Origin: Lentisphaerota bacterium
GTDB lineage: Bacteria; Verrucomicrobiota; Lentisphaeria; Victivallales; Victivallaceae
DNA: 64,000 bases
NCBI GenBank assembly: GCA_015061685.1
Contig: SUWD01000008.1
Span: 32,548-96,547, forward strand
Reading direction: 5' to 3'
The notes under the pieces are model-generated. The model did not search any database. It worked only from the letters and a program-made list of their open reading frames with translations, and was not told where the DNA came from. The translations under genes were made by a program, and so were the position numbers. This document shows, one piece after another, positions 44,728-55,400 of the stretch; within the stretch, counting starts at the first letter, position 1, and each line of letters starts with the position of its first letter.

Positions 44728-45738
44728 ATGCCGGGATTCAATTTTGAAGTTGAGCGGGAGAGACGTCCCAAGGACCGCGGCAAAGGCTGGCGGCTGCTGA
44801 TATTGTTTCTGATCGTTGCTCTGGTTACCGGAGGGGTGATCTATGCCATTATGCCGGAGCGGGAAAACAGTGAGACCGGAGAAAACGGCGGCAATGCGGA
44901 AAATTCTGAAGTTGTTGCTGCAGACAATGCCGGGCAGAGTGAAAATGCCGATCCATCCGCCGGAGATAAAACCGGTGCGGAGAATCCCGGAGAGGGAAAG
45001 CCGGAAACCGATGCCGGCAAAGCTGCCCCGGAAGATAATAAAAAGCCCGATACTCCTGCGGTTGCCGACGGAGAAAAAAAGCCGGATAAAAATGCGAAAT
45101 ACGATCCGTCTCTGCAGGAACTTTTCCGGGCGACCAAACAATTCAAACTTGATTTGCAGACCGGCAACTGGAGTAAAAGCAAATACGCTCTTGTCCACGC
45201 CGTGGAAAGCAACGATTCGGTCGGATTTCTGGCAGGCAAATATCACAATACCAGACTTTTTGTCCAGCGTTACAATGATATTGCCGATGCCAATAAGATC
45301 CGTATCGGTCAGAAGATCGCTTTTATCAAGACGGATTCCTGGCAGATAACCGTATCCAAAAAGCATGGTACTTTGCAGATCGACCGCATCGTAAATAAAA
45401 ATGCTGTTCCGCTGGCGGTTTTCGAGTGCCGCATCAACCGGGCTTCCAAAAAAGATCTGGTCATCTGCCGCCGTCAGAAAAAAGCCGACTTCCGGGATGA
45501 CCACGGCAGAGTTTTTGCCAACGGTCAGGAGGGGAATCCTTACGGTGAATACCGGATCGTACTGGCGGATGCCAAAAGTCCGGTTTCTCCGATAAATTAT
45601 TTGTCGATCCACGATTGCGGAGACCCCAAAGCCGCCGAAGCGTCTTTGCGGAATGGAGCGATCATGATGAATAATGAAGATATTGCACTGCTTTACTGTC
45701 TTATTCCGGAGCGTACTCCGGTCAGGATCGTGGAGTAA
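44728..45738 (+). CDS. LysM plus degenerate L,D-transpeptidase (YkuD-like) membrane protein
   Basis: 336 residues. One N-terminal transmembrane helix (about 22-42), an acidic low-complexity stretch (45-115), a LysM-like domain (about 152-205: HAVESNDSVGFLAGKYHNT ... IRIGQKIAFI), then a YkuD-like domain to the end. The catalytic motif aligns without gaps to the canonical H-x14-S-H-G-C-I-R-M: HDCGDPKAAEASLRNGAIMM, so the second His is Asn, the nucleophile Cys is Ala and the Arg is Met. It should bind peptidoglycan but not catalyse cross-links unless another residue serves. It heads the accA operon. Confidence 0.82.
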   Translation: MPGFNFEVERERRPKDRGKGWRLLILFLIVALVTGGVIYAIMPERENSETGENGGNAENSEVVAADNAGQSENADPSAGDKTGAENPGEGKPETDAGKAAPEDNKKPDTPAVADGEKKPDKNAKYDPSLQELFRATKQFKLDLQTGNWSKSKYALVHAVESNDSVGFLAGKYHNTRLFVQRYNDIADANKIRIGQKIAFIKTDSWQITVSKKHGTLQIDRIVNKNAVPLAVFECRINRASKKDLVICRRQKKADFRDDHGRVFANGQEGNPYGEYRIVLADAKSPVSPINYLSIHDCGDPKAAEASLRNGAIMMNNEDIALLYCLIPERTPVRIVE

Positions 45739-45763
45739 AACAAAAAGATAAAGGTTTTTTGCC

Positions 45764-46729
45764 ATGTTTGAGACCATGTTCGATTTTGAAGCTCCCATTG
45801 TGGAACTGCGGAAAAAGATAGAGGAACTGCAGAAGTTTTCCGCTACCAGCGGGATAGATGTTTCCGACGAAGTTGAAGCATTGAAAGTAAAACTCAATCA
45901 GACCATGCACGACATTTATTCCCATCTGACTCCGTGGCAGCAGGTGCAGATCTCCCGTCATCCGGCACGTCCTTATACGATGGATTACATCACCCGGCTC
46001 TGTCCGGATTTTATGGAGCTTTCCGGCGACCGCCGTTACAGCGATGACAAAGCGATCATCGGCGGACCTGCGACATTCAACGGTCGCAAAGTGATGGTCA
46101 TCGGTACGCAAAAGGGCAGGGATATGAAAGAAAATGTATTCCGCAACTTCGGCTGGCCCCAGCCGGAGGGATACCGCAAAGCTCTGCGGCTTATGCGTCT
46201 GGCAAATCAGGCACGCATTCCGGTATTGACCTTTATTGATACTCCGGGAGCTTATCCGGGCGTTGGCAGTGAGGAGCGTCACATTGCTGAAGCGATTGCA
46301 GTCAACTTGCGTGAGATGTTCAATCTGACGGTTCCGGTCATCTGCATCATCATTGGCGAGGGTGGTTCCGGCGGAGCGATCGGTCTGGGTGTCGGCAACC
46401 GGATATTGATTATGGAAAATGCTTACTATTCGGTCATCACTCCGGAGGGATGTGCGGCTATTTTGTGGAAAGACCGCAAGCACGCTCCGCAGGCGGCGGA
46501 TGCTTTGCAGCTGACCGCCGGAAAACTGAAAGAATTGGGTATTGCCGATGTTATCATCCCCGAACCCGAGGGTGGAGCCCACCGCAACCACGATGAAGCC
46601 GCCCGGCTTCTGGGCGAGGAAGTCGCCCGCCAGCTTGATGAATTGTGCGGTATGAGCGGTGAAGAATTGAAAGCCTCCCGCTATGAGAAGTTCCGGGCAT
46701 TCGGATGTTTTGAGGAAAATGTGCAGTGA
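45764..46729 (+). CDS. accA: Acetyl-CoA carboxylase carboxyltransferase subunit alpha
   Basis: 321 residues, as in other bacteria. N-terminal helical region (FDFEAPIVELRKKIEELQ), HPARPYTMDYITRLCPDF, LTFIDTPGAYPGVGSEERHIAEAIAVNL, IIGEGGSGGAIGLGVGNRILIMENAYYSVITPEGCAAILWKD are diagnostic crotonase-fold/carboxyltransferase motifs. Together with AccD it moves CO2 from biotin to acetyl-CoA. accD is not in the window. The stop codon overlaps the GTG start of the next gene. Confidence 0.97.
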   Translation: MFETMFDFEAPIVELRKKIEELQKFSATSGIDVSDEVEALKVKLNQTMHDIYSHLTPWQQVQISRHPARPYTMDYITRLCPDFMELSGDRRYSDDKAIIGGPATFNGRKVMVIGTQKGRDMKENVFRNFGWPQPEGYRKALRLMRLANQARIPVLTFIDTPGAYPGVGSEERHIAEAIAVNLREMFNLTVPVICIIIGEGGSGGAIGLGVGNRILIMENAYYSVITPEGCAAILWKDRKHAPQAADALQLTAGKLKELGIADVIIPEPEGGAHRNHDEAARLLGEEVARQLDELCGMSGEELKASRYEKFRAFGCFEENVQ

Positions 46730-47199
46730 AAGAGTTGCTGATCATCCGGGATGCGGTGCTGACAGACGTTGAAGCAATCTGGCATCTGTTGGAAATTTAT
46801 GCTGCAAAGGGCGTGGTTTTATCCCGTTCCCGGGAAGATATCTCCTTTTTTATCAGTAATTTCACCGTTGCTGAATATGAGGGGAAAGTGTGCGGCTGTG
46901 CCGCTGTGCGGGACTTCGGCAATGACCTGCTTGAAGTCCGTTCTCTGGTGGTTGCTCCGGGGTTGCAGGGAAAAGGTATCGGCAAAGCAATGGTCGGTGC
47001 GATCGTGGAAAAATTGAAAGTCACCCGTGAAAATTGGCGTCTTTTCGCCTTGACCATGCGGGCGGATTTCTTTTTGTCGCTGGGTTTTTCTGAAGTTACC
47101 AAAGAGCTGTTCCCGGAGAAGATCTGGAGTGATTGTTCCAAGTGTGCCAAACGGGACTGCTGTGATGAAACCGCAGTTCTTATGGAATCCGGCAGATAA
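46726..47199 (+). CDS. GNAT N-acetyltransferase, N-acetylglutamate synthase-like
   Basis: 157 residues starting at a GTG that overlaps the accA stop (GTGA). Acetyl-CoA loop SLVVAPGLQGKGIGKAM is clear. The C-terminal FFLSLGFSEVTKELFPEKIWSDC ... CAKRDCCDETAVLM matches the short ArgA-type N-acetylglutamate synthases with a paired-cysteine ending. It could supply the first step of arginine synthesis, though no other arg genes are here. Confidence 0.78.
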   Translation: MKELLIIRDAVLTDVEAIWHLLEIYAAKGVVLSRSREDISFFISNFTVAEYEGKVCGCAAVRDFGNDLLEVRSLVVAPGLQGKGIGKAMVGAIVEKLKVTRENWRLFALTMRADFFLSLGFSEVTKELFPEKIWSDCSKCAKRDCCDETAVLMESGR

Positions 47200-47201
47200 T
47201 C

Positions 47202-47681
47202 ATGGCACAGGAGATCGAAAAAAAATTTACCGTATCCGGCAACGCATGGCGTAAGGATGTCGTTTCTCAAAGCCGGATAATCCAAGGGTACCTGACCGCT
47301 TCCGGTACGGCAGTGCGTGTCCGTTTGAAAGATGATGAAGCCTTTTTGACCATTAAAGGCAAGGCAGAGGGAATCAGCCGTGCCGAGTACGAATATCCCA
47401 TTGATGTCGCTGACGCCAAAGAGATGCTTGCTACTCTTGCTCTCTATCCGCCGGTGGAAAAGATCCGTTATCTGGTTCCTGCCGGGAATGGTTTGACTTG
47501 GGAAATCGATGAATATTTTGGAGATAATGCTCCGCTTTTTACCGCAGAAATCGAACTTCCGCAGGAAGATACCCCCTTTGAAATACCCTCCTGGCTTGGA
47601 GAAGACATCTCCTTTGACAGCCGTTATACCAACCGGGCGTTGAGCCGCCGTCCTTACGGTACATGGGAGAAAGAATCATGA
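47202..47681 (+). CDS. CYTH-domain protein (inorganic triphosphatase-like)
   Basis: 159 residues, a full single CYTH tunnel domain. Starts with the metal-binding EIEKKF motif, then IIQGYLTASGTAVRVR, AFLTIKGKAEGISRAEYEYPI, VEKIRYLV, WEIDEYFG, AEIELPQEDTPFEIP and a final YTNRALSRRPY. Relatives hydrolyse tripolyphosphate or thiamine triphosphate. Two bases after the GNAT gene and overlapping rarA by four bases (ATGA). Confidence 0.9.
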   Translation: MAQEIEKKFTVSGNAWRKDVVSQSRIIQGYLTASGTAVRVRLKDDEAFLTIKGKAEGISRAEYEYPIDVADAKEMLATLALYPPVEKIRYLVPAGNGLTWEIDEYFGDNAPLFTAEIELPQEDTPFEIPSWLGEDISFDSRYTNRALSRRPYGTWEKES

Positions 47682-48979
47682 GTCAGCAATCGCTTTTTGA
47701 GGATACACTTTCCCGTCCGTTAGCTGACCGGATGCGTCCGTCAGCGATAAGTGAGATCGTCGGTCAGGATGAATTGCTTGGCGAAGGAGCCCCGTTGCAG
47801 CGGATGATAAGTGCCGGGAAATTATCCAGTTTTATATTGTGGGGGCCGCCCGGATGCGGCAAGACCACATTGGCGAGGATTCTGGCGACGGCGACCAGTA
47901 TGCGTTTTGTGGCGTTGTCGGCGGTGTTTTCCGGGGTTGCAGACTTGCGTAAAGCTTTTGAGGAGGCGGAGAAGTACCGGGCATACGGAGAGGGGACTTT
48001 GCTTTTCATTGATGAGATCCACCGTTTCAACCGGGCACAGCAGGATGGTTTTCTGCCTTATGTGGAAAATGGCACCGTCACTCTGGTCGGAGCAACGACG
48101 GAAAATCCCTCATTTGAGCTGAACAGTGCCCTGTTGAGCCGCTGTAAAGTTTTTGTATTGAAACCGCTTTCAGGAGAAGCACTGGAAAAACTTATCCTCC
48201 GGGCGGAGAATCTCATGCACCGTCCTTTACCGGTGGATGATGAAGCGAGGAAACTTCTGATCGAATTGGCTGATGGAGACGGCAGATATTTCATCAATCT
48301 TCTGGAAACGGTTTATGATCTTACCGGGATGAATGAAATTCTGGACAGTCAGGCATTGTTGAAAGTGGTTCAGAAACGGGCTCCCATGTATGACAAAGAC
48401 CGGGAGGGGCATTACAATCTGATAAGTGCTTTGCATAAATCTCTGCGTGGTTCGGATACCGATGCGGCACTGTATTGGGCGGCACGGATGATCGAGGGTG
48501 GTGAAGACCCGAAATATCTGCTCCGTCGTCTGACGCGATTTGCTTCAGAAGATGTGGGATTGGCAGATCCGCAGGCACTTCATCTGGCGATTGCCGCCTG
48601 GGACAGCTACGACCGTCTGGGTTCTCCGGAGGGGGAATTGGCGATAGCCCAGCTTATAGTCTATTTAGGGACGGCACCGAAATCAAATTCGCTGGAAACG
48701 GCATGGATAGCGGCGAAAAAGTGTGCCAAAGAATACGCTTCACTTACGCCGCCGTCACATATTCTGAATGCTCCGACAAGTTTGATGAAAGAGCTTGGCT
48801 ATGGAAAAAATTACATTTACGACCACGACACACCGGAGGGATTTTCCGGACAGGATTACTTCCCGGAAGCGATGGGCAGGAAGAAATTTTACCGTCCGGT
48901 GAAGCGGGGATTTGAAAGAGAGATCATCCGCCGCCTGGAGTATTGGGAAAATCTGCGTAAAAAGAAGAATTCAAACTGA
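47678..48979 (+). CDS. rarA: Replication-associated recombination protein A (RarA/MgsA AAA+ ATPase)
   Basis: About 433 residues from the ATG at 47678 that overlaps the CYTH stop codon. LADRMRPSAISEIVGQDELLG, Walker A ILWGPPGCGKTTLAR, Walker B LLFIDEIHRFNRAQQDGFLP, sensor 1 LVGATTENPSFELNSALLSRC and the C-terminal tetramerisation domain (YLGTAPKSNSLETAW, YGKNYIYDHDTPEGFSGQDYFPE) are all present. It acts on stalled replication forks. Ends 5 bp from convergent feoB. Confidence 0.95.
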   Translation: MSQQSLFEDTLSRPLADRMRPSAISEIVGQDELLGEGAPLQRMISAGKLSSFILWGPPGCGKTTLARILATATSMRFVALSAVFSGVADLRKAFEEAEKYRAYGEGTLLFIDEIHRFNRAQQDGFLPYVENGTVTLVGATTENPSFELNSALLSRCKVFVLKPLSGEALEKLILRAENLMHRPLPVDDEARKLLIELADGDGRYFINLLETVYDLTGMNEILDSQALLKVVQKRAPMYDKDREGHYNLISALHKSLRGSDTDAALYWAARMIEGGEDPKYLLRRLTRFASEDVGLADPQALHLAIAAWDSYDRLGSPEGELAIAQLIVYLGTAPKSNSLETAWIAAKKCAKEYASLTPPSHILNAPTSLMKELGYGKNYIYDHDTPEGFSGQDYFPEAMGRKKFYRPVKRGFEREIIRRLEYWENLRKKKNSN

Positions 48980-48984
48980 CTTCT

Positions 48985-51102
48985 TCATCCCAGTTTATCC
49001 ACACCGATTTTCAGCAGAGTTCCAAGCTGATAGACGATGAAAGTGCTTATGTAGGCGAGGGCGAATAATCCGCCGGCTTCAATAAATGCCATTTTCCATG
49101 AATTAAGCTCCTTGCGGATTATCGCCAGCGTGGCAAGACACGGTATGGAGAGCAGACAAAAGAGCATGATGCAGAATGCCTGCAATGGAGTGTAATTTTC
49201 CCTCAATCTCTGCCGCAGGCCGTCAGATTCTTCATTAGCTTCACCTTCACTGTAAAGAATTCCCATTTGAGCAACAAAGACCTCTTTGGCTGACAATGCT
49301 CCTATTGCAGCGGTGGTGACCTGCCAGTCAAAACCGATGGGTTTGAAAACCGGTTCCAGAAATTTGCCGACTCTGCCGGAAATGGTATATTCCATAGCCT
49401 CTGCTTTACGGATATTTTCGGCATTCTGTCCGGAAAGAGCTTCTGCTTCGATGCGTACTTCATCGGCGGGAGTGAATTTTTTCTCCGGGTAGGTATTGCA
49501 GACGTAGAGCAGGATGCTGGTGAAAAGGATGATCGTACCGGCCTTATGCAGATACATTTTTCCTCTGTCCCACATGTGAAAGAGCAGACTTTTGAGTGTC
49601 GGCATCCGGTATGGGGGCAATTCCATGAGATAGACTTCACCGTCGCCCTTGAATATGGTTGACTTCATCAATCTTGCTCCGGTAAGAGCGGCAATAACGC
49701 CGATGATATAGATCAGCCACATGGTGAATGCCTGATATTTCTGGGCAAAAAATGCCGGGATAAGCAAGGCATAGATCGGCAATCTTGCTCCGCAGCTCAT
49801 CAGGGGAAGTACCATGATCGTGATTTTGCGGTCACGTTCAGATTCGATGGTTCTGGTTGCCATGATCGCCGGGACGGTACATCCGAAGCCAAGCACCAGC
49901 GGCACAAATGATTTACCTTGCAATCCGAATCTTCTCATTACTCCATCCATGACAAATGCCGCTCTGGACATGTAACCGGATTCTTCAAGTATGGCGATAA
50001 CGAAAAAGAGAAAGAGGATATTGGGCATGAAAACAATGACACCTCCGACACCGGCGATGATCCCGTCGATGATCAGACTGCGTAAATAGGGCAGATGTAC
50101 CGGGTTCCACCAGGAACCGATAAGGTTGCCGAGCCAGGAGAAAAATTCCTCAATGTACCCCATGAATGGAGCCGCACAGACAAAGGTGAACCAGAATGCT
50201 CCGTACATGATCGCCAGAAAGAGCGGAAATCCCAGAAATTTATTGGTCATGACCAAATCTATTTTATCTGAAATTTCCCGGCGTTTCTCTCTGGTGGATG
50301 ATATGGTATCCCGGCATGCCCCGGCGAGCATGGCGTAACGGCGGTCAGCCATAAAGGTATCAGCTTCAATGGCGTGCATTTCCCGGAGGTGGCGGATTTG
50401 GTTTTCCACCTCATCCCATGCCGGCTGAAAGGCTTTTATCTGCATGACGCAGGAATCTTTTTCCATAAGTTTGATGGCGAAAAACCGGGAGGGGATATGC
50501 TGATATTCGGCGATATTCAGGGAATCTATTTTGTTTGCCACTTCCTGAATGGCTTCATCGAAGTCCTTTCCGTAAGAGAGCATGGGTACTCCGTGATCGT
50601 CCAGACCGGCGAGGGCATCGAGGAGTTTATCTTTGAGAGCCTTTACGCCGCCGGCGGTATTGCCGACGGTTTGTACGATGGGGGAGCCGAAATATTTTTC
50701 CAGTTTGGGAATATCAAACTGCAAACCTTTTTTACGGGCATCATCGCTCATGTTGAAAGTAAGAAGCATCGGGATGTGCAGTTCCGCAAGCTGGGTGGTC
50801 ATATACAAACTGCGTTGCGGGATGGTCGAATCGATCACGTTGATTATAAGGTCGATGCCGGTTTTGGTCAATTCCCGGAAAACCACTGCTTCTTCCGGGG
50901 AGGAACTTGAGAGCGAATAAACTCCGGGCAGGTCGATCAGTTCGATTTCAAGATCATTGAGCATGAAGGTGCCGGATTTGCTTTCCACGGTAACGCCGGG
51001 ATAGTTGCCGACATGCTGTCTGGCACCGGTCAGGGAGTTGAAAATGCAGGTTTTTCCGCAGTTGGGATTTCCGGCAAGGGCGATACGGAATTTTTTACGC
51101 AT
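48985..51102 (-). CDS. feoB: Ferrous iron transporter FeoB
   Basis: About 705 residues from the ATG at 51102 (GGAGG ahead), inside feoA's last codons. N-terminal G domain: G1 ALAGNPNCGKTCIFN, G3 DLPGVYSLSSSSPEE, G4 TFNMSDDA; a helical GDI-like region follows, then about eight transmembrane segments with the two Gate motifs (VLGFGCTVPAIMATRTIES; AIGALSAKEVFVAQMG). Imports Fe(II). Overlaps feoA by 8 bp. No feoC is seen. Confidence 0.96.
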   Translation of the reverse strand: MRKKFRIALAGNPNCGKTCIFNSLTGARQHVGNYPGVTVESKSGTFMLNDLEIELIDLPGVYSLSSSSPEEAVVFRELTKTGIDLIINVIDSTIPQRSLYMTTQLAELHIPMLLTFNMSDDARKKGLQFDIPKLEKYFGSPIVQTVGNTAGGVKALKDKLLDALAGLDDHGVPMLSYGKDFDEAIQEVANKIDSLNIAEYQHIPSRFFAIKLMEKDSCVMQIKAFQPAWDEVENQIRHLREMHAIEADTFMADRRYAMLAGACRDTISSTREKRREISDKIDLVMTNKFLGFPLFLAIMYGAFWFTFVCAAPFMGYIEEFFSWLGNLIGSWWNPVHLPYLRSLIIDGIIAGVGGVIVFMPNILFLFFVIAILEESGYMSRAAFVMDGVMRRFGLQGKSFVPLVLGFGCTVPAIMATRTIESERDRKITIMVLPLMSCGARLPIYALLIPAFFAQKYQAFTMWLIYIIGVIAALTGARLMKSTIFKGDGEVYLMELPPYRMPTLKSLLFHMWDRGKMYLHKAGTIILFTSILLYVCNTYPEKKFTPADEVRIEAEALSGQNAENIRKAEAMEYTISGRVGKFLEPVFKPIGFDWQVTTAAIGALSAKEVFVAQMGILYSEGEANEESDGLRQRLRENYTPLQAFCIMLFCLLSIPCLATLAIIRKELNSWKMAFIEAGGLFALAYISTFIVYQLGTLLKIGVDKLG

Positions 51103-51364
51103 GGCAGACCTCCGGATTTCTGACGATGATATTTTTGGCATCTTCCCGGTGCAGAGCCATACTGGTATCAAGGATTTTTATCCGGATAAGGCCGCCGAAA
51201 GGAGCGTGAGCTTCAATAAACAATTCATTACCGGGGACGATCCCGGCATCGGCGAATTTTTTACTGCCGCGGGAGTTTGGAGTTATGCCGATGATCGTGG
51301 TTTTCGCCCCGATCGGGAGTGCTGCCAACGGGATTGCCGGATCACAAGTTGACATGGTTTGCAT
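51095..51364 (-). CDS. feoA: FeoA SH3-like protein
   Basis: 89 residues (M4 at 51355 is an alternative start, but GGAGG sits before 51364). SH3-like pattern: IPLAALPIGAKTTIIGI, KKFADAGIVPGNELFIEAHAPFGGLIRIKILDTSMALHREDAKNIIV. FeoA is a cytosolic partner of FeoB. The -35/-10 pair at 51439-51411 lies upstream; no clear Fur box is visible. Confidence 0.92.
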   Translation of the reverse strand: MQTMSTCDPAIPLAALPIGAKTTIIGITPNSRGSKKFADAGIVPGNELFIEAHAPFGGLIRIKILDTSMALHREDAKNIIVRNPEVCHA

Positions 51365-51410
51365 TTTTGCCTCCGAAATAGGAATTCAAGATAATTTCTG
51401 CTTGAAATAT

Positions 51411-51439
51411 AATATACAGCCGCAAAACAGCCTTGTCAA
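51411..51439 (-). promoter_or_regulatory. Promoter of feoAB
   Basis: On the minus strand TTGACA (51439-51434), 17 bp, TATATT (51416-51411). Confidence 0.78.
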
Positions 51440-51497
51440 TTAGAGAGGACTAATTTCTTAAGAAAAAATATTCCGTTTTTTGGAGAGGAGGGGATGG

Positions 51498-52418
51498 TTA
51501 TTGGTCTTTTACAGCGGATATCACTTCGGAGAAGCGGGCAAGAGCGGTACTTTCTGATGTGAAGTAGAATTTTCTGCCTGTGGGTGAATTTATCCGGAAT
51601 TTTTCCGGCCATTTTCTTTTATAAAGTTTCCAGCCGTCAAATTCATCGATTTTGAAAAATCCGGGGTAGAGGTCTTTTGCCGCCGCATCGACTGCGGTTT
51701 GTTCTTCCAAAGCCGGCAGATCGATATATTTCTGGGCATCGGGATTTTTCACAGCCTCCTGCAGCCGCTTCAGGTAGTGCGGGGAGAGATGGGCGGCGGT
51801 TTCCCGGAAAGGTTCGGCGGTACTGCGGTGGATCACCGGTACTTGAAAAACTTTTACATGGTTGTCCGGCACTTTCATGCGGTATTGCAGGAAGTGTTCC
51901 TCCGGGTGCGGCAGTCCGGCAAGTCCGAGCGGGTGTACCCCCTCTTTATTGAGGAAAAGTTTGAGCATATTGTCATCCACACAAAAGATATTTATTACCG
52001 GCATACGGGAAACGGCCTGACAGTTTTTGATATCTTCACTGCTGATTTTTCCGGCGGCACCCAGCAGAATTATCTGCCGCAGCTGCCGGTTTTTCCGGGC
52101 GAAAACGGCGGCACAATCAAGTGCTATTCTTCCGCCGAGGGAGTGTCCGATAATAGTGATGCCGGAGGTGTCTTTGCTCTCAAGTTCCTCCGCCAGTTTC
52201 ACGGCGAAATCAGCGGCTTCATTTTTGGCATTTTTCCAAAGACGGTTGCTGTCCCATTTCCGGATGTATATGGTATCTTGAGGAAAGATTTCCTGAATAA
52301 GTTCCCGGTGTGAGGAGTAATTTTTCCACTCCGAGTACCAGCCGGGGATGAAATACACTTCACCTGCGGCAAGTGTGACTGCAGTCAGCAGAAAAAGGAT
52401 GATTCCGGTCAATTTCAT
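51498..52418 (-). CDS. Secreted alpha/beta hydrolase
   Basis: 306 residues from the ATG at 52418, which has GGAG upstream (a GTG at 52427 overlaps the previous stop). Signal peptide about 1-20 (LTGIILFLLTAVTLAAG). The nucleophile elbow ITIIGHSLGGRIALDCAA is typical of lipase/esterase folds, with downstream FCVDDNM (aspartate) and a late histidine (DNHVKVFQVPVIH) as triad candidates. Substrate unknown. Follows the SNF2 gene directly. Confidence 0.75.
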   Translation of the reverse strand: MKLTGIILFLLTAVTLAAGEVYFIPGWYSEWKNYSSHRELIQEIFPQDTIYIRKWDSNRLWKNAKNEAADFAVKLAEELESKDTSGITIIGHSLGGRIALDCAAVFARKNRQLRQIILLGAAGKISSEDIKNCQAVSRMPVINIFCVDDNMLKLFLNKEGVHPLGLAGLPHPEEHFLQYRMKVPDNHVKVFQVPVIHRSTAEPFRETAAHLSPHYLKRLQEAVKNPDAQKYIDLPALEEQTAVDAAAKDLYPGFFKIDEFDGWKLYKRKWPEKFRINSPTGRKFYFTSESTALARFSEVISAVKDQ

Positions 52419-52423
52419 CTTTC

Positions 52424-55400
52424 TCACTCCATCAAAGCACGCAATTCAGCAATGGAAATTCCTCCGGCGGCAGCGGGATTCTCCACCAGATTGTGAAAGA
52501 GTTCCCGTTTTTTCTGCTGGAGCATGAGGACTTTTTCCTCTACAGAATCTTTCATTACCAGTTTGACCGTGGAAACGGTACGGGTTTGACCGATGCGGTG
52601 AGTCCGGTCGGCGGCTTGCAGTTCCACGGCAGGGTTCCACCACGGGTCATAGATGATGACCGTATCTGCGGAAGTAAGATTCAGCCCGGTACCTCCGGCT
52701 TTCAAACTCAACAGGAAAAGCGGAATATCCGGATCGTTGTTGAAGTTATCCACCTTTTCCTGCCGGTTTTTTGTGCTGCCGTCAAGATATTCAAAGGGGA
52801 TCTTTGCCTCCCGGAGCAGCGGGATGAAAATTTTGAGCATCGAGGTGAATTGGCTGAAAAGCAGTACCTTGTGTCCGCTGTCGATCGTTTCATGGAGCAA
52901 TTCCATAAGCAATTCTGTTTTGGCAGACGGCAAAACGGAATTTTCTTCGCCGGGGATAAGGGCAGGATTGCAGCAGCACTGCCTCAACCGCAGGAGCAGT
53001 GCGAAAAGTTCGGAATTTCCCCCGGAACGCAATACTTCCCGGTTATCTTCAAGGAGCTTATTGTAGAACTCCCGTTGTGCAGGAGACATTTCGCAGAAAA
53101 CGGTACGCTCATTTTTCTGCGGCAGGTCGGCGGCGACTTCACTTTTGGTACGTCTTTTGATAAAAGGTGATATGCGTCCGGTGAATTCCTCCTGCAATTC
53201 CGGATCGCTGCCGATATTGGCGTAACGGCGGCGGAATGACGGGAGTGAACCGAAAAGTCCGGGCTGAAGGAAATCCATTACGCTCCAGAGGTCTTCCGGC
53301 GAATTTTCCAGCGGAGTACCGGTCAGGACTATCCGGTGGGAAGCCCGGATGCTCTTGCAGTTTTTTGCATTGGATGAACCGGGATTTTTGATATGCTGTG
53401 CTTCATCGAGGACAAGAAAATCAAAGAAATATTTTTTCAGAGCCGCCTGACTGAGTTTGGCGGCGGTGTAAGAGAGGATGAGCAGATCAAAATTTCCCTC
53501 TTTCAACACGGTTTCGCGGTCATTGCCGATGGGGGCTGCGACCCGGAATCCGGGGACGAAACGGGCGGCTTCTCTTGCCCAGTTGGTAATGAGTGAAGCG
53601 GGACAGACCACCAGAGACGGAGGACCGTTTTTGCTCATTCTGGAGCTTAAGAGAGCGAGAAGCTGGATAGTTTTGCCCAATCCCATCTCATCGGCGAGCA
53701 GCGGATTGAAGTTGCGGTCGGTGAGATATTGCATGAAACTTACGCCCTGCTGCTGATATTTACGCAAAGTCCCATCGAATTTGAATGTCTCCTGCAACAC
53801 ATTTTCCGGCGGATTTCCGGCGGCATCGAGGAGTAATTCCACCGGCAATGCTCCGGGGATCTTTCCGGCGAGGGTACAGAAGTACCGGAAGTTGCCGAAA
53901 GGTACTTCAAAGCGGCATCCGGCGGTATCAAGATTGCGGATCAATGCTCCGGATGAACGCATGAATTTGCCCAGAGCAGAGGAAATTTTAAGCAGAGATC
54001 CCCGGTGGAGCAGATAACTGTTTTTTACAAGAGCCGTTTCCAGAAGTTTCTCCCAGCTGACAATATTTCCGGGGGTTCCCAGTTGATAGTCGAGGATGAA
54101 AGCATCTTCATTCTTTCCGGCAAAAGTACAATATAACGGCACTTCTGACAAGCCGTTTCCGCCATTTATCAAGGCGGCAAATCCGGCAGAAAAATGGAGT
54201 TTTCCGGGGTTCGCTGCAGAAAATTCACTTAATGCCCGGTCGAGGAAGATCCCGGCCTTTTCCGGATCGTCCATCGTCGCTTCGACAGTATGTCCGTCAA
54301 TGGTCAAACCGGAGAGAGCAAGGATATTTTCAAAATCTCTTTCCGCTTTGGCATCCCGCCGGAATACCTCTTTCCCATAAGCCGCCACTCTGCCGGAACG
54401 GGGGGCAAAAAGGATGTTGCGGTTTCCGGCAGAGTAAAGATATCCGGTTTTCAAAGTGAAAATCCCGGCATCATCAAAAGTTCCGTCAAGCATGATCGAG
54501 CAGGGACGGATCTCCGGATCAATGTTTCCGGCATCCATTACCGGCAGGGGAAAAGCGGTCAATTCCCGGTCGGAACGCGGGGCAGTACGGAAAAAACTCC
54601 GCAAAAATCCGGCTTCGCAGTCACCGCCGATAAAAAAGTATTCATCATGTTTGCCGACCCAGCATCCGGCACGTCCGGCGATAACTCTTGCTCCGGTCAT
54701 GGGGAGGACAGCCTGATCTATTCTGATTGCCGGCATGATCTGTCCTTTTGCTTTGGCAAGGACTGCTGTTGCTCTTTCCGGCCGGACAATGATCTGCCTG
54801 CCGTCCCGGAAAAAGTTGGGGAATCCGGGCAGGGCGTGGAACAATTCAGCTGCCAATTCCGCACCGAGGGCGATATTGGAGTTGTCAGCTTCGCCGTTGA
54901 GAGCGAGGAAACGGATTATCTGCTGGTCGTGCAGAGAAAAATCATCAAACTTCATCACGGCACTCAAAGTCTTTTCAAAATAGAGCTGCCGGAGGTTGCT
55001 CAAATTGCCGGAATACTCTCTGGATGTGCCGGTAAGTTTGGCAGAAAGAAGCAGTACTTTGTATTGATTGGGGGCGTGGAGCTGATCTTCGACGACGTTG
55101 AGCCGGAGTTTGGCACAATTTTTCATGCCTCTGGCGGATAACTCGTTGAAGTTCTGCATGACCAGACCTTTGCTGTAAACCGGCGGAGTTTCGGCGGTTT
55201 CGTCGAGAAAGCGGAATCTGCCGCTGTACATCAGCATTGCCACGGCATGATGACAGAGGTGTGTGCCGTGATTGCCGCAGGAACATACTGCGGAAGTGTT
55301 TTCCCCGGTGGTGACGGCGACTTCAGCGGGGGGGAGGGGATTTTCTTTGAAAATTCCGCACAGTTGTCCGTGCCGGTTGCGCCATGCTCCGGCGAGTTGT

